Assembly (NCBI GenBank): GCA_005777185.1
Contig: SXNL01000328.1
Span: forward strand, 1 to 64,000
Reading direction: 5' to 3'
DNA from: Myxococcales bacterium
GTDB taxonomy: Bacteria > Myxococcota_A > Polyangia > Polyangiales > Polyangiaceae
Length of the DNA: 64,000 nt
Shown: positions 37,536 through 44,933 of the stretch, one piece after another
How the letters are laid out: the number at the start of each line of letters is the position of its first letter
Position numbering within the stretch: position 1 is the stretch's first letter
Program-made: the position numbers and the translations under genes
The notes under the pieces: generated by a model
Databases searched by the model: none
Told to the model about the DNA's origin: nothing
What the model saw: the letters and a program-made list of their open reading frames with translations, nothing else

Positions 37536-38215
37536 GCCACCACCTCCAGCCGTCGCGCGATCGGCAGGTGAACGACCTCGTGGGCCGCCGCGTCGCCCTT
37601 CACCCTCCCGTCCGCCATCTCGACGACGCGTCCGACGAGAGGCCCCACCTCCTCGAGCCGGTGCGAGCACACGATCAGGATCGCGTCGTCCGGCCGCGAC
37701 GCGAGCTGTTCGAGGAACGCCGCCCTCGCTTCGCCGTCGAGGTTGGCGGTCGGCTCGTCGCACACGAGGACGGGCGCCTCCGTCGCGAGCGCCATCGCGG
37801 CGAGGAGCTTCTGCTTCATGCCCCCGGAGAGGTCGCGGAACCTCTTCCGCCGGCTGCCGTCGAGGTCGAGGCCGAGGGCGGCTGCGCGGCGCCACGTCTC
37901 CTCCTCGCCGAGGCCCCGCAGCCCGGCGTGGGCCCGCACCACCTCGGCGACCGGCGCCTCGAGCGGGGGCGCGATCTGCGGGATGTACGCGACGCTGCGG
38001 AGGGCGATCTCCGGCTCCCGCGCCACGTCCTTGGCCCCGATCGTGAGCGATCCGTCGAAGCGCACGAGCCCGAGGATGGCCCTGAGGAGCGTCGTCTTGC
38101 CCGACCCGTACGCCCCGACGAACGCGACCCGCTCCCCGCGCGCGATCGCGAGGGTCACGCGGTCGAGGGCCACGACGGTCCCGAACCGCACCGAGAGATC
38201 CTTCACCGAGATCAC
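37532..38215 (-). CDS. nosF: ABC transporter ATPase NosF (227 aa)
   Basis: This is a cytoplasmic ATPase with Walker A GAYGSGKTT (the usual GPNGAGKTT changed at three places but with Lys and Thr kept), Q-loop PQIAPPLE, signature LSGGMKQK, Walker B VLVCDEP and H-loop VCSH. It powers NosY/NosD in copper-sulfur cluster maturation of NosZ. The start is GTG, overlapping the nosD stop. At 227 aa it is shorter than typical NosF (about 300). Confidence 0.9.
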   Translation of the reverse strand: MISVKDLSVRFGTVVALDRVTLAIARGERVAFVGAYGSGKTTLLRAILGLVRFDGSLTIGAKDVAREPEIALRSVAYIPQIAPPLEAPVAEVVRAHAGLRGLGEEETWRRAAALGLDLDGSRRKRFRDLSGGMKQKLLAAMALATEAPVLVCDEPTANLDGEARAAFLEQLASRPDDAILIVCSHRLEEVGPLVGRVVEMADGRVKGDAAAHEVVHLPIARRLEVVA

Positions 38216-39564
38216 GGCGCCTCCACGACGGGCGGGCGGGTGAGCGGCGCCGGATCCACGAGGACCTTCTGCGACGCGAACACGGGCACCGCGCGCGACA
38301 CCGCGTCGACGAGGCCCATCGCGGCCGTCCCCGCGAAGAACTTCAGCGCGGGCCGCCTGTCGCCGAGTTCGGAGGAGAGCGCCTTCACCTCGTGGGGCAC
38401 GTCACCGATGGCATCGCCGTCGAGGTCGTACCCCTCGTACTCCGTGAAGTGGTTGCCCCGCGCGTCGACGCCCAGCGCGCCACCGCCTCCGTCGACCTCG
38501 ACCGTGCGGCCGTTGCTCCGGACGTCGTTCCCGAGCACGTGGAGACCCTTCTCGGAGCTGTGGAGCCGGAGCGCGACGTCGTTGAGCGCGATCACGTTGC
38601 CGCGAACGAAGACGGCGTCGTCGGGGTTGCGCGGCGTGTTGTCGAGGTAGGCGCCGGCCGTGTTCGCGACGATCCAGTTCCCCTCCACCGTCACCGCGTC
38701 GCTGTCCTTGAGGCCGAGCCCCATGCCCGCGGCGCCGCGCGCGCCGGAGAGGAGATTCCGGCGGAGGGCCACCCTCGCGCTGTACATGACGAACACCCCC
38801 ACCACGTTGCCCTCGAAGCGGTTCCGCTCGGCGGTCCCGTCGTGCGCGAACATGAAGTGCGCGCCGTACCGCCCGCCGCGGACCACGTTCCCCTCGAGCC
38901 GCGCGCGCCGCGTGTACCAGACGACGAGATCGCGCGAGCGATCGATCACCGACCGCGACACGCGCGAGCCGTGGGCCTCCCACAGCTTCACGCCGTCGCC
39001 CCGCATCTCCGCGTCGTCGGCCGGCCCGGTGATCCGCGCGCGCTCGACCTCGCACGCGCGGCACGCCGCGAGCGAGATCCCGAACAGCGTGTCCTCGACC
39101 GCGACGTCCGCGATGCGGACGCGGTCGCCCGAAGCCTTGATCCCCGCGTCCTCGGCGGTGTGCCGGTGCCCGGACCGCCGCAGCGTGACGTTCTCGACCG
39201 TGACGTCCGCCGCGTCGATGGTGAGCACCGTGGCGGTCCCGCTCCCCTCGAGGACCGCCCCGGCCATGCCCCGGATCGACACCGGCCGCTTCACCGTGAC
39301 GTCGCCCCGGTGGACGCCCGGGGCGAGATCGATCACGCGCGGCCCGGACGGATCCGCGATCATCGCGCGGAGCTCGTCGGACGACCGCGCCCACGCCGCG
39401 CCGGGCCGCGCCTCGACGTGGCGCGGGCCCGCGTCGTCGCTCGTCCCGCTCGCGACCGACGACACCGGCGCGACCTCGGCCGCGGCGGGGATGCCGCCGG
39501 GCGCGGTGCCGGGGAGCGCGAGCGCCGCCCCCAGCAGCCACGCGGACGAGCCGAGAGCACGCAC
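38212..39564 (-). CDS. nosD: NosD, periplasmic parallel beta-helix protein (450 aa)
   Basis: A signal peptide (WLLGAALALPGTAPGG) is followed by a right-handed beta-helix of repeated strands (VLTIDAADVTVENVTLRRSG and later VTVEGNWIVANTAGAYLDNTP). Family marks such as DGVKLWEAHGSRVSRS, GRYGAHFMFAHD and NLLSGARGAAGMGLGLKDSD match NosD. It works with NosFY in NosZ cluster assembly. The GTG at 39564 has GGGAGG five nt upstream and is preferred over the GTG at 39579 that overlaps the nosZ stop. Confidence 0.9.
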   Translation of the reverse strand: MRALGSSAWLLGAALALPGTAPGGIPAAAEVAPVSSVASGTSDDAGPRHVEARPGAAWARSSDELRAMIADPSGPRVIDLAPGVHRGDVTVKRPVSIRGMAGAVLEGSGTATVLTIDAADVTVENVTLRRSGHRHTAEDAGIKASGDRVRIADVAVEDTLFGISLAACRACEVERARITGPADDAEMRGDGVKLWEAHGSRVSRSVIDRSRDLVVWYTRRARLEGNVVRGGRYGAHFMFAHDGTAERNRFEGNVVGVFVMYSARVALRRNLLSGARGAAGMGLGLKDSDAVTVEGNWIVANTAGAYLDNTPRNPDDAVFVRGNVIALNDVALRLHSSEKGLHVLGNDVRSNGRTVEVDGGGGALGVDARGNHFTEYEGYDLDGDAIGDVPHEVKALSSELGDRRPALKFFAGTAAMGLVDAVSRAVPVFASQKVLVDPAPLTRPPVVEAP

Positions 39565-39575
39565 GGTGGCCTCCC

Positions 39576-41573
39576 TCACTTCCGCTTCGGCTTGACGAGG
39601 AAGTAGCCTTGCATCTCGAGGTGCAGCGCGGAGCAGAACTCCGTGCAGTACATCGGGAAGGTCCCCGGCATGTCCGCCTTGAAGCTCATGTTCTCGTGCT
39701 TGCCGGGCTCGAGGCTCACGTTGATGTTGTAGAGGTCGATCGTGAACCCGTGCGTCATGTCCTCGGACGTCTCGAGGCTCGTGACGTGGATGGTGACGTC
39801 GTCGCCCTCCTCGACCTCGATCTGGTCGGGCGTGAAGTGGCTCCGGATCGCCGTCATGTAGACGTCGACCTTGGTGCCGTTGCGCACGATCTTCTCCTTG
39901 CCGCCCTCGACGCGGGCGGGATCGAGCTCGCCGGTGAAGGGGTTGGTCCCGGGCTTGTAGACCTTGATCGGCTTGACCTTGTCGGCCTTGATCATCTGCG
40001 AGTAGTGCGGCTCCGCGTTCGGGAGCGGCATGTCCGCAATGAGCCGCATCTTCTCGCCGGTGAGATCGACCAGCTGGAAGTTCTGCGGGTAGAGCGGACC
40101 AACCGGGAGGAACCGATCCATCGACATCTTGTTCATCGCGACGAGGTACTTCCCGTCGGGGCTGACCGTGTCGCCCTCCGCGGCGAGGATGTGGCCGATG
40201 TTGTACTGGACCTTCAGCTTCTCGACGGGCTTCTTGAAGTCCTTGTAGCTCCACTTGGCCACGACGCTCTCGATGAAGACCGAGGTGAACGCGTTGCCCT
40301 TGTCGTCGTAGACCGTGTGGAGCGGGCCGAGCCCGATCTCCACCTGCCCCTGGAGGGTCTCCTTGAACGGCAGGATGCCGAGGCCGTAGGGGTCCTTCGA
40401 CTCGTACTTCTTCTCCGCGATGAGCTGCTTGATCTTGGCGAAGTCGTAGATCGTCGCGTGAGTGTCGAGCTTGCCACCCACGACGATGGCCTTCCCGTCG
40501 GGCGTCACGTCGCACCCGTGGGGGCTCTTCGGCTGTCCCACGAGCGCGAGCACCCCCTCGGGGCCGCTCACGTCCATCATGAGGACGCGCATCCCGGCGA
40601 TCGTCTTGGTCTTGCCGGCGTTGACGAGCTCCTCGGCCTTCTTCCAGTTGATGATGTGGAGGTAGTCCATGTCGTTCTGCGACGACCCGGACTCGATGGC
40701 GGGCTTGCCCTGGAGGGTGCCGCCGGTGGCCATCTCGCTGTTCCACGAGTTGACGAACGCCCAGCCGTCGCTGTCGAGCTTGCCGGCGTCGGCGAGGTCC
40801 TGCGTGTAGGGAGGCAGCTCGAGCGCCCAGCTCTTCGAGACGTCGATTCGCCCCTTCTGCCGGTCGAACTTCCAGAAGATGGCCGTGCCCCGGTACTTCT
40901 CCTTGTACTCGGACAGCGGCACGTAGTCGCGCCCGAGCGGCGCGGGGTACTGGCTCGTCTCGATGACGTAGTCGGTGTCCGGCGTGACGAACGCGCCGCC
41001 GTGGTCGCTCGCGGCGAGAGGGTTCGCGACGATCTGCTTCGTCATGAAGTCCGCGAGATCGATGACCGCGACCCGCGCGTTCGCCTTGTCGTTCACGAAC
41101 AGGTACTTGCCGTCGTAGTCACCCTTCGTCTCGGACAGGTTCGGGTGGTGCATGTCGGCCCAGCGGATCTTGTGGTTCCCCTGGTTGCCGCCCTCGAGCA
41201 CCTTGTCGCCGTCGCCGCCGAAGCCCCACCCCTGCCACGACTCCGGCGTGAAGACGCCGATGACCTTGAGCATCCGCATCGACGGGACGCCGATCACGTT
41301 CACGTTCCCGGACTGCCCGCCGGACGCAAAGATGTAGTACTCGTCGTGCTTCCCCGTCGGCATGTACGTCTTCAGCGCGGCCTCGACGTCCGCCTCGGAG
41401 AGGTTGCGCGCCTTCATGAGGTCCTGGAGCGACGCCGACGCGCCGAGGGTCCCCGACCCCTGCTTCTTGTCCTCGACCTTGCCGTTGGTGGGGCTGTTCT
41501 CACAGCCCGCGATCGCCGAGGCGATGACGAGGGCCGCGACCGCGGAGCCGACTACGAGGGTCCTTTTTCGCAT
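39576..41573 (-). CDS. nosZ: Nitrous-oxide reductase, clade II type (665 aa)
   Basis: This enzyme reduces N2O to N2. The N-terminus MRKRTLVVGSAVAALVIASAIAGC is a Sec signal with lipobox (not a Tat RR signal), typical of clade II enzymes, and implies a membrane-tethered NosZ. Seven CuZ His are in DMHHPN (two), SDHGG, SPHGCD, GPLHT, NIGHIL and EPHYSQ. The C-terminal cupredoxin domain has the CuA motif CTEFCSALHLEM. It is the first gene of nosZDFLY plus a cytochrome c. No nosR, nosB, nosG or nosH is present here. No clear FNR-type box was found upstream. Confidence 0.95.
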   Translation of the reverse strand: MRKRTLVVGSAVAALVIASAIAGCENSPTNGKVEDKKQGSGTLGASASLQDLMKARNLSEADVEAALKTYMPTGKHDEYYIFASGGQSGNVNVIGVPSMRMLKVIGVFTPESWQGWGFGGDGDKVLEGGNQGNHKIRWADMHHPNLSETKGDYDGKYLFVNDKANARVAVIDLADFMTKQIVANPLAASDHGGAFVTPDTDYVIETSQYPAPLGRDYVPLSEYKEKYRGTAIFWKFDRQKGRIDVSKSWALELPPYTQDLADAGKLDSDGWAFVNSWNSEMATGGTLQGKPAIESGSSQNDMDYLHIINWKKAEELVNAGKTKTIAGMRVLMMDVSGPEGVLALVGQPKSPHGCDVTPDGKAIVVGGKLDTHATIYDFAKIKQLIAEKKYESKDPYGLGILPFKETLQGQVEIGLGPLHTVYDDKGNAFTSVFIESVVAKWSYKDFKKPVEKLKVQYNIGHILAAEGDTVSPDGKYLVAMNKMSMDRFLPVGPLYPQNFQLVDLTGEKMRLIADMPLPNAEPHYSQMIKADKVKPIKVYKPGTNPFTGELDPARVEGGKEKIVRNGTKVDVYMTAIRSHFTPDQIEVEEGDDVTIHVTSLETSEDMTHGFTIDLYNINVSLEPGKHENMSFKADMPGTFPMYCTEFCSALHLEMQGYFLVKPKRK

Positions 41574-41726
41574 GCCCGGCGACGTGAGCAACCCCCGCGC
41601 CAGCCAGGATCCCCTGCATTCTCAAGTCATTTCGCGCACCGTACGCGCCGCATCCGGCAAGGCTTGCGACGGGTGCAACGGGTGCGCGGCTCGGCGCGCG
41701 GGGTTCTCAGCGCCTCGAACCCGTCA

Positions 41727-41912
41727 CTAGTCCGTGCAGGGCACGTCGTCGTACCGGTGCTCCGGCGCGTCGGGGGGGAGGGAGCCACGGGCGACCACGA
41801 GGCGGGTCTCGCTGTCTGCCGCGGTGCGTCGCTCCGGCTCGGGGTTCTTCTCGGTGCGGACGCGGGCGGGGAGGTCGGAGGGTCTCACGCTTCGTGACTC
41901 AGCAAGCTGCAT
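41727..41912 (-). CDS. Small hypothetical protein (61 aa)
   Basis: This short frame ends in PEHRYDDVPCTD and shows nearly all third positions as G or C over its last about 50 codons, the mark of real coding sequence here. The N-terminal nine codons are less biased, so the start could instead be the GTG nine codons in. GGAGG lies 10 nt before the ATG. It is hydrophilic, with many Arg, Glu and Pro, has no signal and no known family. It could also be the C-terminal remnant of a longer gene. The remaining gap 41574-42119 holds the nosZ promoter region and nothing else recognised. Confidence 0.4.
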   Translation of the reverse strand: MQLAESRSVRPSDLPARVRTEKNPEPERRTAADSETRLVVARGSLPPDAPEHRYDDVPCTD

Positions 41913-42107
41913 GCCGTTCGGGCCTCCGATGGAATCGCGGGCTTTTCGCGCAGGAGAAGGGGAAGCCGCGCAAGCAGCTTCACATCGTGTGTGCGCAGAC
42001 GATCGCACGCCGCGCGCGATCGTGGCAAGAAAGACCACACGAGAAAGGCGCCGTGGCTCGACACACCGCGGCATGGAACGCCAGCACCACGCGTGGCGTC
42101 ATCGCAG

Positions 42108-42113
42108 TACTGT
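42108..42113 (+). promoter_or_regulatory. Candidate -10 (TACTGT) 6 nt before ligD-like start
   Basis: TACTGT then TGGGCC then ATG (42120), with no Shine-Dalgarno sequence. Confidence 0.4.
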
Positions 42114-42119
42114 TGGGCC

Positions 42120-44291
42120 ATGCCGCGCAGGGAGGATCGAAAGCTCTCGACCTACTTCGAGAAGCGCACCGCCTCCACCAACGAGCCGTTCGGAGAGGCG
42201 GACGCGGGTCACGGGCCCACGCTCTCCGGCGCGTTCGTCGTGCACCAGCACGACGCGACGCGCATGCACTTCGACCTGAGGCTGGAGATCGGCGGCGTCC
42301 TCGCGAGCTTCGCGATCCCGCATGGCCTCGGCCTCGAGCCCCTCGAGAAGCACCTCGCCGTGCACACGGAGGACCACCCTCTCGAGTACCTCGACTTCGA
42401 GGAGGTCATCCCCGAGGGCAACTACGGGGCGGGCGCGATGATCGTGTGGGATCGCGGGCGGGTGAGCTACCTCGAGGGCCCCGCCGAGGAGGGGATGCAG
42501 CGCGGCAAGCTCGACCTCTACCTGCGCGGCTACAAGCTCGTCGGGCGATGGGCGCTCGTGCGCCTCGCGGGCGAGCCAAGGAACTGGCTGCTGATCAAGA
42601 AGAAGGACGGGATCCCTCGCGACAAGGAGCGGTTCGCGACCCTGACACGGTCGATCCTATCGGGGCTCACCGTGGCCGAGCGCGCGCGCGGGCCGGATCT
42701 CGCGCGCGCGTGGGAAGAGGACGCGGCCTCGCGTGGCGCACCGCTCCGCGAGGCCGGCGAGCGGTACACCCTCCCGATTCCACGTGAGGGGAAGCCCGCG
42801 AAGGGGGCCGTGTTCGACGTGGCGCTCGGGGGCGTGCGCGCGCTCCTGATCAAGGAGGGGGATCGGGTCGACGTGCTGCACGAGGGCGAGCGCGACGTGT
42901 CCGCGTTCTACACGGAGCTCGTGCGCGCCGCGCGCACGTGGCCCACCTCCCGCGTCGTGCTCGACGGCGAGATCGTCATCTTCGACGAGGCCGGCCAGCC
43001 AAGCCCCACGCTCCTCGGGCGGCGCGTCGAGCGCCTGCGCGCCGAGGACGCGCACGCGGTCCTGCTCGATCACCCCGTTCAGTACGCCGCCACCGATCTC
43101 CTCGCGCTCGGCGATCGCGACACGCGCCCGCTGCCCCTCCTGGCGCGGCGCGATCTCCTCGCGGGAATGCTCCCCGACGTGCCGGGCGTGTTCCGCGCGC
43201 CGCGGCCCCTCGTCGCGAAGGCGGCCGTCATGCGCGAGCTGGTCGTCGCCCACCACCTCGGCGGGGCCGTCGCCAAGCCCCCCGATGGGCCGTACGGCGA
43301 GGGCGCCGGCTGGACCTCCTTCACGGCGGGCGACGCGAGCCCGCGCCTCGTGATCGACCACGCCATGGAGGGGCCGGGGCCGGCCCTCCGCAAGGTGGCG
43401 GTGACGAACCGCGCGAAGGTCTTCTGGCCCGCGGACAGCCTCACCAAGGGCGACCTCGTCGCGTACTACGCCGAGATGGCGCCCGCGATCCTGCCCTACC
43501 TCGCGGACCGCCCCGTGATCCTCGTCCGCTACCCGGACGGGATCGACGGCAAGAGCTTCTTCCAGTGGCGCACGCCACCCGCCGCGCCATCGTGGCTGCG
43601 CACGGTCGTGTTCGTCGATCGGGAAGACCGGAAGGAGAAGCGTGGCTTCCTGATCGACGATGTCGCGGCGCTGACCTACGTCGCCAACCTCGCGTGCATC
43701 CCGATCCACATCCTCGGCTGCCGCGTCGGCGCCTGGGAGGTGGCCGACTTCTTCACCGTGGACTTCGACGTCAAGCAGTCCACCCTCGCGGCTGCCGTTT
43801 CCTTGGCACGGCGACTCATGGAATGGCTGGCCGCGATCGGCCTCCCGGGCCGCGTGAAGACCTCGGGCCAGTCCGGGCTGCACGTGCTCGCGCCGCTCGG
43901 GCCGGGGCAGTCGTTCACGACGGCGCGGGGGCTCGCGGACCTGCTCGGGCGGCTCCTCGTGCGCGCGTTCCCGGAGACGGCGACGATGGAGCGCCACGTG
44001 AAGAGCCGCGGCGAGCGGGTGTTCGTCGACACCGGCCAGACGGGGCCCTCGCGCGCGATCGTGGCGCCGTGGTCGGTGCGCGCAGCACCGCGGGCGACGG
44101 TGAGCACGCCGATCGCGCTCGAGGAGCTCGAGGACGCGCTCGATCCGGGCGCGTTCACCATCCGCACCGTGCCCGCGCGCTTCCGCGAGCGGGGGGATGC
44201 GATGGGGGATCTGCTGTCGGCACGCCCGGACGTGGGCGTGGCGATCGCGAGGCTCGATGCGCTGGTGAAGGAGGTGGGGGAGAGGCGGTAG
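42120..44291 (+). CDS. ligD: LigD-type repair protein: phosphoesterase and primase-polymerase domains around a degenerate ligase domain (723 aa)
   Basis: The order is 3'-phosphoesterase (about 36-165; VHQHDATRMHFDLRLE, HTEDHPLEY, IPEGNYGAGAMIVWDRG), ligase-like region (about 225-402), then primase-polymerase (about 425-700; catalytic D548 and D550 in TVDFD, SGQSGLH, D637 in VFVD). In the ligase part the adenylation motif ExKxDG is replaced by FDVALGGVR (A235 for Lys, G237 for Asp), motif IV has Gly for Glu (GGAVAKPPDGPY), motif V Lys residues are absent (WTSFTAG), and the OB fold is missing. Only motif III (LDGEIVIFDE) is kept. It probably processes DNA ends but cannot ligate. No ku gene is nearby. 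Confidence 0.88.
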   Translation: MPRREDRKLSTYFEKRTASTNEPFGEADAGHGPTLSGAFVVHQHDATRMHFDLRLEIGGVLASFAIPHGLGLEPLEKHLAVHTEDHPLEYLDFEEVIPEGNYGAGAMIVWDRGRVSYLEGPAEEGMQRGKLDLYLRGYKLVGRWALVRLAGEPRNWLLIKKKDGIPRDKERFATLTRSILSGLTVAERARGPDLARAWEEDAASRGAPLREAGERYTLPIPREGKPAKGAVFDVALGGVRALLIKEGDRVDVLHEGERDVSAFYTELVRAARTWPTSRVVLDGEIVIFDEAGQPSPTLLGRRVERLRAEDAHAVLLDHPVQYAATDLLALGDRDTRPLPLLARRDLLAGMLPDVPGVFRAPRPLVAKAAVMRELVVAHHLGGAVAKPPDGPYGEGAGWTSFTAGDASPRLVIDHAMEGPGPALRKVAVTNRAKVFWPADSLTKGDLVAYYAEMAPAILPYLADRPVILVRYPDGIDGKSFFQWRTPPAAPSWLRTVVFVDREDRKEKRGFLIDDVAALTYVANLACIPIHILGCRVGAWEVADFFTVDFDVKQSTLAAAVSLARRLMEWLAAIGLPGRVKTSGQSGLHVLAPLGPGQSFTTARGLADLLGRLLVRAFPETATMERHVKSRGERVFVDTGQTGPSRAIVAPWSVRAAPRATVSTPIALEELEDALDPGAFTIRTVPARFRERGDAMGDLLSARPDVGVAIARLDALVKEVGERR

Positions 44292-44399
44292 GGACCGCGG
44301 GCCGCACCTTGCGCGCGTGTCCTACATTGTGAGACGGAAAGTACGGGCGGACGAAACAAACGAACCTCTTCCAACGTCTTTCCCTGGCTCGACCGTAAG

Positions 44400-44423
44400 G
44401 AGGACGCGACCCTACGCGTCCTC
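44400..44423 (+). repeat. Perfect hairpin upstream of the membrane protein gene
   Basis: A 9-bp stem GAGGACGCG (44400-44408) / CGCGTCCTC (44415-44423) with a 6-nt loop lies 108 nt after the ligD-like stop and 69 nt before the ATG at 44493. It could end the upstream transcript or be a leader structure. A direct repeat GTGAGACG flanks it at 44329-44336 and 44433-44440. Confidence 0.4.
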
Positions 44424-44492
44424 ACGCACAGGGTGAGACGATCACGAGCGCCGGCCAACGCGACCGGCCTCCCCGAGAAGGCAGGGACGACG

Positions 44493-44930
44493 ATGGCGAA
44501 CGAGACATACAGGCGACCGACCGTGGCAGGCTGGCTGGCCCCCGTGATGGTGGGCCCGTGGATCTCGATCTTCCTCTTCGTGACGGCCTACGCCTTCCTC
44601 GGCCCGGAGTGGCGCTACGTGCCGCGCTGGGGGATCTGGGCAATCGGCATGCTCTCCGGGACCGTGATCGGGGCGGTCTACGTCGCGCTCCTCGCCCTTG
44701 TCGACGTGCTCCTCCTCGCGGTGAAGGTGCGGATGTTCCCGACGGGCAAGCGCGGGTGGCTCACGGCGACGTTGTCCCCGCTCGTGTTCATGACGAGCTA
44801 CGCGATCCTCCGCCCGTGGGCGTACTGGAAGGGCGGGCCGTGGACGGTGGTGGCGATCCTCGCCGTGCCGCTCGTCGTGACCGCGATCGGGACCCGCCTG
44901 TTGACCGGAGCCAGGGTCCCGCGGAGCTGA
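44493..44930 (+). CDS. Four-helix membrane protein of unknown function (145 aa)
   Basis: Four hydrophobic segments are visible (about 13-35, 46-75, 88-105 and 114-133), with a conserved-looking basic loop KVRMFPTGKRGW between the second and third. There is no signal peptide, no Cys and no recognised family. The ATG at 44493 (MANETYRR) was preferred over an upstream Arg/Pro stretch because the hydrophobic part begins soon after it. The stop is 3 nt from the stop of the convergent ATPase gene, so there is no room for a separate terminator. Confidence 0.6.
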   Translation: MANETYRRPTVAGWLAPVMVGPWISIFLFVTAYAFLGPEWRYVPRWGIWAIGMLSGTVIGAVYVALLALVDVLLLAVKVRMFPTGKRGWLTATLSPLVFMTSYAILRPWAYWKGGPWTVVAILAVPLVVTAIGTRLLTGARVPRS

Positions 44931-44933
44931 CCC

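Noticed and set aside
41574-41760. FNR/DNR-type box upstream of nosZ
   Set aside because: The nearest candidate (CTTGAGAATGCAGG) does not match TTGAT-N4-ATCAA well enough to claim.
42120-44291. Complete bacterial NHEJ system
   Set aside because: No ku gene is adjacent and the ligase domain lacks its catalytic residues, so a full ligation function is not supported.
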